Shown here one piece after another: positions 5,850 to 9,277 of a stretch of 9,277 nt of DNA. Source of the stretch: an uncultured Clostridia bacterium (GTDB lineage Bacteria > Bacillota > Clostridia > Oscillospirales > Oscillospiraceae). Position numbers and translations under genes: made by a program. Numbering within the stretch: position 1 is the stretch's first letter; every line of letters begins with the position of its first letter. The DNA lies in contig CAMWSZ010000090.1 in the NCBI GenBank assembly GCA_947177005.1, forward strand, positions 1 to 9,277, given 5' to 3'. The notes beneath the pieces are model-generated. The model made no database searches. It saw only the letters and a program-made list of their open reading frames with translations, and was not told where the DNA came from.

Positions 5850-7025
5850 ATGAAATTACTGATTGGTGGATCTCCCTGTACATACTGGAGCATCGCACAA
5901 ACGAAAAACCGGGAAACAAAACCGGAGGGATTGGGATGGGAATTATTCAAAAACTACCTGATTGCTTTGGAAAAATTCAAACCCGATTTCTTTTTATATG
6001 AAAACAATAAAAGTATGAACTGTTCCATCCGGGAGCAGATTACGAAGGAGCTTGGCGCAGAACCGATTCTGATAAATTCTGCTTTGGTAAGCGCTCAAAC
6101 CCGCCAAAGGCTTTACTGGACAAATATCCCTGGTGTAGAACAGCCAGAAGATCGAGGAATATTGCTGCGGGATATCTTAGAGAAACCGTCTGTCGGGGAC
6201 GGAGGTGCGTTCAAAACATCCGGAAAGTCTCTGACTTTGCGGGAGATGGAGTACATGGTTCGTGAAACCAGCAAGGGACGGAATCACTTTGACTTTGATT
6301 ACCATCATGACGGCACAAAGAAGAAAAGCGCCTGCGTGACGGCAAACACCCACTGCGGCGTGCCTTACAATGTGTTGGCTGAACCAGTGAATGTAAAGAC
6401 TGGCAGTGATACATCTGTACAGGCTGCCGGGCCAATAAGAGTCTGCAACATTGACGGCGGAAAGCAGGGCAATCGAATCTACACTACAGATGCCAAAAGC
6501 TGTGCCGTCAAAGCGCAGGGCGGGGGACTGGGCGGACATGGACAGGGACTTTACGCAATCCCAACCGATGAAAAGACCTGCCCGGTTTATGAAGTTCTCA
6601 ACGGACAGATCACTGTCAGAGGCAAACAATACCCCATAAAACTGTCAGACGGATTTTATATTATCCGGAAATTGACCGTATTGGAATGCAAACGTCTCCA
6701 GACTGTACCAGATGATTATATATTTCCTGTAAGCAACACGCAGGCATATAAAATGTTGGGGAATGGATGGACCTGTGATGTTATTTCACATATCCTCTCA
6801 TATTGTCCAGGCATTACGAAAGAAACCCTGTCTGTGCTTTCTATGTATGATGGCATGTCCTGCGGAAGAATTGCTTTGAACAAACTTGGCGCACATATAA
6901 CTCGTTATTATGCTACAGAAATTGATAAGTATGCTATTCAAGCCTCGCAGACAAACTTTCCGGATATCATCCATATGGGAGATGCTTTTCAAGTTCGGAG
7001 AAATGACTGGAAATTGCTGGAGTAA
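5850..7025 (+). CDS. DNA cytosine-5 methyltransferase, circularly permuted, copy 1
   Basis: The enzyme transfers a methyl group from SAM to C5 of cytosine in DNA. It has 391 residues. Order seen: motif IV GGSPC with catalytic Cys10, motif VI YENNKSM (50-56), motif VIII QTRQR (83-87), a recognition region (about 129-180, including GRNHFDFDYHH and GVPYNVLAEPV), and a Gly-rich strand module ending GLYAIP (231-238). Then come motif IX RKLTVLECKRLQTVP (273-287), motif X GNGWTCDVI (304-312), and finally motif I LSMYDGMSCGRIAL (330-343), motif II ATEIDKYA (355-362) and motif III MGDAF (376-380). Canonical enzymes have I-III at the N-terminus, so this one is permuted with the break between III and IV. 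All key residues are present, so it is probably active. The ATG has GGAGG 9 bases upstream. No restriction gene is adjacent. It resembles phage/ICE Dcm proteins (PCTYWS, ENN) from memory. Confidence 0.92.
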   Translation: MKLLIGGSPCTYWSIAQTKNRETKPEGLGWELFKNYLIALEKFKPDFFLYENNKSMNCSIREQITKELGAEPILINSALVSAQTRQRLYWTNIPGVEQPEDRGILLRDILEKPSVGDGGAFKTSGKSLTLREMEYMVRETSKGRNHFDFDYHHDGTKKKSACVTANTHCGVPYNVLAEPVNVKTGSDTSVQAAGPIRVCNIDGGKQGNRIYTTDAKSCAVKAQGGGLGGHGQGLYAIPTDEKTCPVYEVLNGQITVRGKQYPIKLSDGFYIIRKLTVLECKRLQTVPDDYIFPVSNTQAYKMLGNGWTCDVISHILSYCPGITKETLSVLSMYDGMSCGRIALNKLGAHITRYYATEIDKYAIQASQTNFPDIIHMGDAFQVRRNDWKLLE

Positions 7026-7028
7026 TCA

Positions 7029-7094
7029 TTCGATATTATAGACGTATACTGCATATTATCCTTTATCAAAAACACTTGAGAAAGGATATATTGT
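7029..7094 (+). promoter_or_regulatory. Control region copy B upstream of methyltransferase 2
   Basis: TTCGAT (7029-7034) and TATTAT (7054-7059) keep the 19-base gap seen in copy A, and ATATTAT occurs as a direct repeat at 7033-7039 and 7053-7059, starting 20 bases apart. AAAGGA (7081-7086) is the ribosome binding site for the ATG at 7095. No terminator separates the two methyltransferases, so copy 2 could be read both from here and from upstream. Confidence 0.45.
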
Positions 7095-8621
7095 ATGAGA
7101 TTACTGCTTGGGGGATCTCCATGTACATACTGGAGCATTGCGCAGACTAAAAATCGGGAAATAAAACCAGAGGGGCTGGGATGGGAGTTATTCAAAAACT
7201 ACCTGATTGCCTTGGAAAAATTCAAACCTGATTTCTTTTTATATGAAAACAATAAAAGCATGAACTGTTCCATCCGGGAGCAGATTACGAAGGAGCTTGG
7301 CGTAGAACCAATCCTGATAAATTCTGCTTTGGTAAGTGCGCAGAACCGTCAGAGGCTTTATTGGACTAACATCCCCGGCGTGGAACAGCCGATGGATAAA
7401 GGGATTGTATTGCGTGATATTTTGGACAGCGGACTGCCGCTGCGTGAAAAGAGTTATACCCTAAAAGCGAATTATGGAAAAGCTGGCGCTGTCAACGCCA
7501 TGGACAGCGGACATTTTCCTGCGGTGATGGCGGCTGAACCGGTCAATGTTACTGTCAGCGGAAAGGCGCAGTGTCTTCGGGCTTCATATTATAAGGATGG
7601 TATTCGCAACATGGTAGGAAACTCTATAGATCGAAAGACCTGCGTGGCGGAACCGGTTCGCATTGAAATGATTGAAAACGATACTCAGGATAGTGTGGAG
7701 ACGGCAGCCGGGCGGCATACAACCCCGATTCGGGTAGGAACCATGCCAAATACAAACGGATCGCTCAATAACAGCCAGAGCAAACGGGTATATGATATTG
7801 ATGGCAAAAGCGTTCCGCTTCAGGCCCGTCCCAACGGCGGAGGGGCTGACGGAGCGGCGACAGGGTTATATGCTATGCCGGCGTTAATTGATGATTATAG
7901 TTTTTTTCCCGGAGAAACCACAGGAACAGGCGATGTTGAATTTATTGGCGGTTTTGCTAAGAAAGATGGGACAAAATGGTTAGAGGACGGAAAGGCATTC
8001 AGCAGAAACTTTAACCAAGGCAAACGACTGCATGGTATCAATGGTAAATCTGTGACTGTGACAGCACAGGGGGCAGGATTAGCTGGTCATGCAGGGTTGT
8101 ACGCCGTTCCGCTTAATTGTGGAAGTTCGGATTGCAGAGATAAATTTTATTCTGTTTATGAAGTCAGGGATGGACAGCTCACCATCAAAGATAGGCAATA
8201 TCCTATAAAATTAAATGACGGGTTTTACATCATTCGCAAGCTGACGGTATGTGAATGCAAACGTCTTCAGACTGTGCCGGAAGACTTCGTTTTTCCTGTA
8301 AGCAATACACAGGCATATAAGATGCTCGGCAACGGCTGGACCTGCGATGTCATCTCACATATTCTCTCTTATTGCCCTAATATTGCTTCAGAACCCTTGA
8401 CGGTGCTTTCTATGTATGATGGTATGTCCTGCGGGAGAATTGCCTTGAATAAACTTGGCGCACATATTGCCGCATATTATGCTGCTGAAATTGACAAATA
8501 TGCCGTCAAAACTTCTCAGACAAATTTCCCTGATATCATCCATTTGGGAGATGCTTTTCAGGTCAGGAAAGAAAACTGGAAATTACCGGCTAATGCCTTA
8601 AAAAAGGAGAATTTTATATGA
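7095..8621 (+). CDS. DNA cytosine-5 methyltransferase, circularly permuted, copy 2 with enlarged recognition region
   Basis: This is a 508-residue paralogue of the preceding gene. The first 110 or so residues are almost identical to copy 1 (Cys10, ENN 51-53, QNRQR 83-87). The end is too: motif IX RKLTVCECKRLQTVP (381-395), X GNGWTCDVI (412-420), I LSMYDGMSCGRIAL (438-451), II AAEIDKYA (463-470), III LGDAF (484-488). The middle is different and about 110 residues longer. It holds two pairs of similar modules: 116-152 and 154-190, both ending Ala-Glu-Pro-Val; and 230-262 and 310-339, both Lys-Arg-x-x-x-x-Ile-x-Gly-Lys-Ser-Val followed by a Gly-rich turn and GLYA(M/V)P. These look like target-recognition units, so several DNA targets are possible (inference). 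The C-terminus has an 11-residue tail absent from copy 1, read through the next ribosome binding site. The stop TGA overlaps a downstream ATG (ATGA). Confidence 0.92.
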   Translation: MRLLLGGSPCTYWSIAQTKNREIKPEGLGWELFKNYLIALEKFKPDFFLYENNKSMNCSIREQITKELGVEPILINSALVSAQNRQRLYWTNIPGVEQPMDKGIVLRDILDSGLPLREKSYTLKANYGKAGAVNAMDSGHFPAVMAAEPVNVTVSGKAQCLRASYYKDGIRNMVGNSIDRKTCVAEPVRIEMIENDTQDSVETAAGRHTTPIRVGTMPNTNGSLNNSQSKRVYDIDGKSVPLQARPNGGGADGAATGLYAMPALIDDYSFFPGETTGTGDVEFIGGFAKKDGTKWLEDGKAFSRNFNQGKRLHGINGKSVTVTAQGAGLAGHAGLYAVPLNCGSSDCRDKFYSVYEVRDGQLTIKDRQYPIKLNDGFYIIRKLTVCECKRLQTVPEDFVFPVSNTQAYKMLGNGWTCDVISHILSYCPNIASEPLTVLSMYDGMSCGRIALNKLGAHIAAYYAAEIDKYAVKTSQTNFPDIIHLGDAFQVRKENWKLPANALKKENFI

Positions 8622-8650
8622 ATTATAAAAATGTTAAAAAAGAAATTTGA
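8618..8650 (+). pseudogene. Ten-codon start of a lost gene, coupled to methyltransferase 2
   Basis: The ATG at 8618 overlaps the methyltransferase stop (ATGA) and has AGGAG (8605-8609) 8 bases upstream, a textbook translationally coupled start. The frame stops after Met-Asn-Tyr-Lys-Asn-Val-Lys-Lys-Glu-Ile at TGA 8648-8650, and the third control-region copy begins within 10 bases. It is probably the 5' stub of a gene truncated by array rearrangement; a leader peptide is a less likely alternative. Confidence 0.4.
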
Positions 8651-8657
8651 AATATAT

Positions 8658-8688
8658 TTCGATATTATAAGATATAAGAGCATACTAT
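8658..8688 (+). promoter_or_regulatory. Control region copy C, now without a methyltransferase
   Basis: TTCGAT (8658-8663), a 19-base gap and TACTAT (8683-8688), with ATATTAT (8662-8668) and ATACTAT (8682-8688) starting 20 bases apart, repeat the pattern of copies A and B. No third methyltransferase follows; the next sequence is a gene fragment. It marks the downstream edge of the array. Confidence 0.4.
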
Positions 8689-8705
8689 AATTTTATATAA
8701 ATTTC

Positions 8706-8746
8706 TGGTGTGGCTCAGTTGGAAGAGTATTTGATTCGTATTCTGA
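8706..8746 (+). other. tRNA 5'-half look-alike (D arm and anticodon arm only)
   Basis: GCTCAGTTGGAAGAGT (8713-8728) matches a tRNA D arm, with GCTC facing GAGT. It is followed, at correct spacing, by a stem (8730-8734 with 8742-8746, one mismatch and one wobble) closing a 7-base loop TTCGTAT. That would place U33, anticodon CGU and A37 correctly. No T arm, acceptor 3' strand or CCA follows, so it cannot be a functional tRNA. The same bases lie in the frame of the gene fragment described next, so this may be coincidence. Confidence 0.2.
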
Positions 8747-8864
8747 GATCGGATACAGCAAGACAACAGACTGGTGCATTACTGTTTGGAAACGAGGCTG
8801 CGGAGACATCTGGGATGAAAAGGATGCTCAAAAGGAGCAGCAGCACGATGATTTTTTAAGAAAT

Positions 8865-8908
8865 GTCCCGGATTCCTTCTTCGTAAGGGGGTCCGGGACT
8901 TGTTTTTC
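8865..8908 (+). terminator. Strong rho-independent terminator
   Basis: GTCCCGGA (8865-8872) pairs perfectly with TCCGGGAC (8892-8899). The stem continues inward through T-G and C-G pairs (TTCCTT with AAGGGGG) to about 14 pairs, and TTGTTTTT follows. It closes the rightward block containing the methyltransferase array and the gene fragment. Confidence 0.88.
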
Positions 8909-8999
8909 GAAAAACTAGAACTATTTTTTATATTTTAATCTGAGCGTGCATATAAAATTTCAGCACCCCCAACAGGTTAATGGTAAAGGAGTTTATACA

Positions 9000-9277
9000 T
9001 TGGACAAACAAACAAAAGGCATCATTTTGAAAGAAATCCGGCATCTTATCAGTTCTGCGGCGTTTAAGATGCACTCAGCGGTTTGCTCGAAAATATCAAG
9101 CAAGTCATGTATCCGGACTTGTCCCAACCGTATCCTGTTTTCAAGTTCGACGGCGGAATTTGCTTCTTGTCTGAACTTGTTCCAGGCGAAAAACTTTCAG
9201 CGGCTATCCTGATTACAGACAAAGAAGACCATTACTTGTCTGCAGAGACATTGAACCGGATTATGGACTGCTATGGC
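9000..9277 (+). pseudogene. Unrecognised protein, frameshifted, runs past the window end
   Basis: TTG at 9000 has AAAGGAG (8985-8991) 8 bases upstream, an excellent site, and begins Met-Asp-Lys-Gln-Thr-Lys-Gly-Ile-Ile-Leu-Lys-Glu-Ile-Arg. This frame changes character at about 9082 into a Ser/Cys-rich tail ending at 9212. From about 9083 the next frame reads Leu-Leu-Glu-Asn-Ile-Lys-Gln-Val-Met-Tyr-Pro-Asp and stays open to the window end with well-formed sequence (FKFDGGICFLSEL, ITDKEDHYLSAETL). One extra T in the GTTTG at 9081-9085 would join them. The joined part is at least 93 residues, mixed alpha/beta and probably cytosolic. No family was recognised. Alternatively the second frame belongs to a separate gene, but no start with a ribosome site is visible there. 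Confidence 0.5.

Larger units (their letters stand above)
5739..8690 (+). repeat. Tandem array of methyltransferase units
   Basis: The unit is one methyltransferase gene plus its upstream control segment. The conserved 5' parts are 5850-6180 and 7095-7425; the conserved 3' parts are about 6588-7025 and 8157-8590. Intergenic copies lie at 5784, 7029 and 8658. Differences between copies are mostly third-position changes with some substitutions, so the duplication is not recent, while the central 6190-6580 and 7430-8150 do not align. The array invites unequal crossing-over through the shared ends. Confidence 0.85.
8706..8918 (+). pseudogene. Fragment of a small conserved-looking protein, no start
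   Basis: A frame without a start codon reads Phe-Asp-Ser-Tyr-Ser-Glu-Ile-Gly-Tyr-Ser-Lys-Thr-Thr-Asp-Trp-Cys-Ile-Thr-Val-Trp, then KRGCGDIWDEKD and a Gln-rich segment. The aromatic and Cys/Trp spacing looks like real protein sequence; I associate it loosely with small proteins of clostridial mobile elements but cannot name a family. The formal stop at 8916-8918 lies inside a terminator, so the true end is probably the TAA at 8857-8859, reached if the T6 run at 8852-8857 lost one base. The 5' end has been replaced by array-edge sequence. Confidence 0.4.

Noticed and set aside
6177..6629. 150-codon frame antisense to methyltransferase 1
   Set aside because: It is opposite the conserved methyltransferase frame, which has complete motifs and a good start; the antisense frame has neither.
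5739..8700. CRISPR-like array
   Set aside because: The repeats are whole genes with diverged intergenic copies more than 1 kb apart, not short regular repeats with spacers.
8706..8780. A complete tRNA-Thr gene
   Set aside because: The D and anticodon arms look plausible, but no T arm or acceptor 3' strand follows and the anticodon stem has a mismatch.

Overview
The window looks like accessory DNA of a low-to-mid-GC Firmicute, probably a gut clostridium. The signs are strong AGGAG-type ribosome binding sites, AT-rich promoter regions, a compact signal peptidase I, a RecD2-type helicase and phage/ICE-type cytosine methyltransferases. No integrase, relaxase or replication gene is visible, so the type of element (ICE, plasmid or prophage remnant) stays open.

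Layout. Bases 1-135 hold the tail of an unrecognised gene. Bases 183-991 (minus) hold an ATP-grasp protein split by a frameshift. Bases 1193-1591 (plus) hold an unrecognised 132-residue protein followed by a strong terminator. Bases 1836-2417 (minus) encode signal peptidase I. A 270-bp AT-rich divergent promoter region follows. Bases 2688-5289 (plus) encode a RecD2-like helicase split by a one-base shift in a G run. Bases 5366-5713 encode a small secreted protein. Bases 5739-8690 form a tandem array of two paralogous DNA cytosine-5 methyltransferases, with a remnant of a third copy upstream and a third copy of the intergenic control region downstream. Bases 8706-8918 hold a gene fragment overlapped by a tRNA-half look-alike, then a strong terminator. 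Bases 9000-9277 begin another frameshifted gene that leaves the window.

The most interesting part is the methyltransferase array. Both enzymes are circularly permuted: the protein starts at motif IV (Pro-Cys catalytic loop) and carries motifs VI, VIII, a variable target-recognition region, IX and X. The SAM-binding motifs I-III, normally N-terminal, form the C-terminus. The two copies are nearly identical at both ends but unrelated in the middle, and the second copy contains two duplicated recognition-like module types. This suggests recognition-domain exchange and perhaps multispecific methylation. No restriction nuclease lies beside them, so they read as orphan modification (anti-restriction) enzymes of a mobile element.

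Several reading frames break at or near short homopolymer runs (859-863, 3617-3620, 8852-8857, about 9082). Either this is a decaying element or the assembly has indel errors. The methyltransferases, lepB and the small hypothetical genes are intact.
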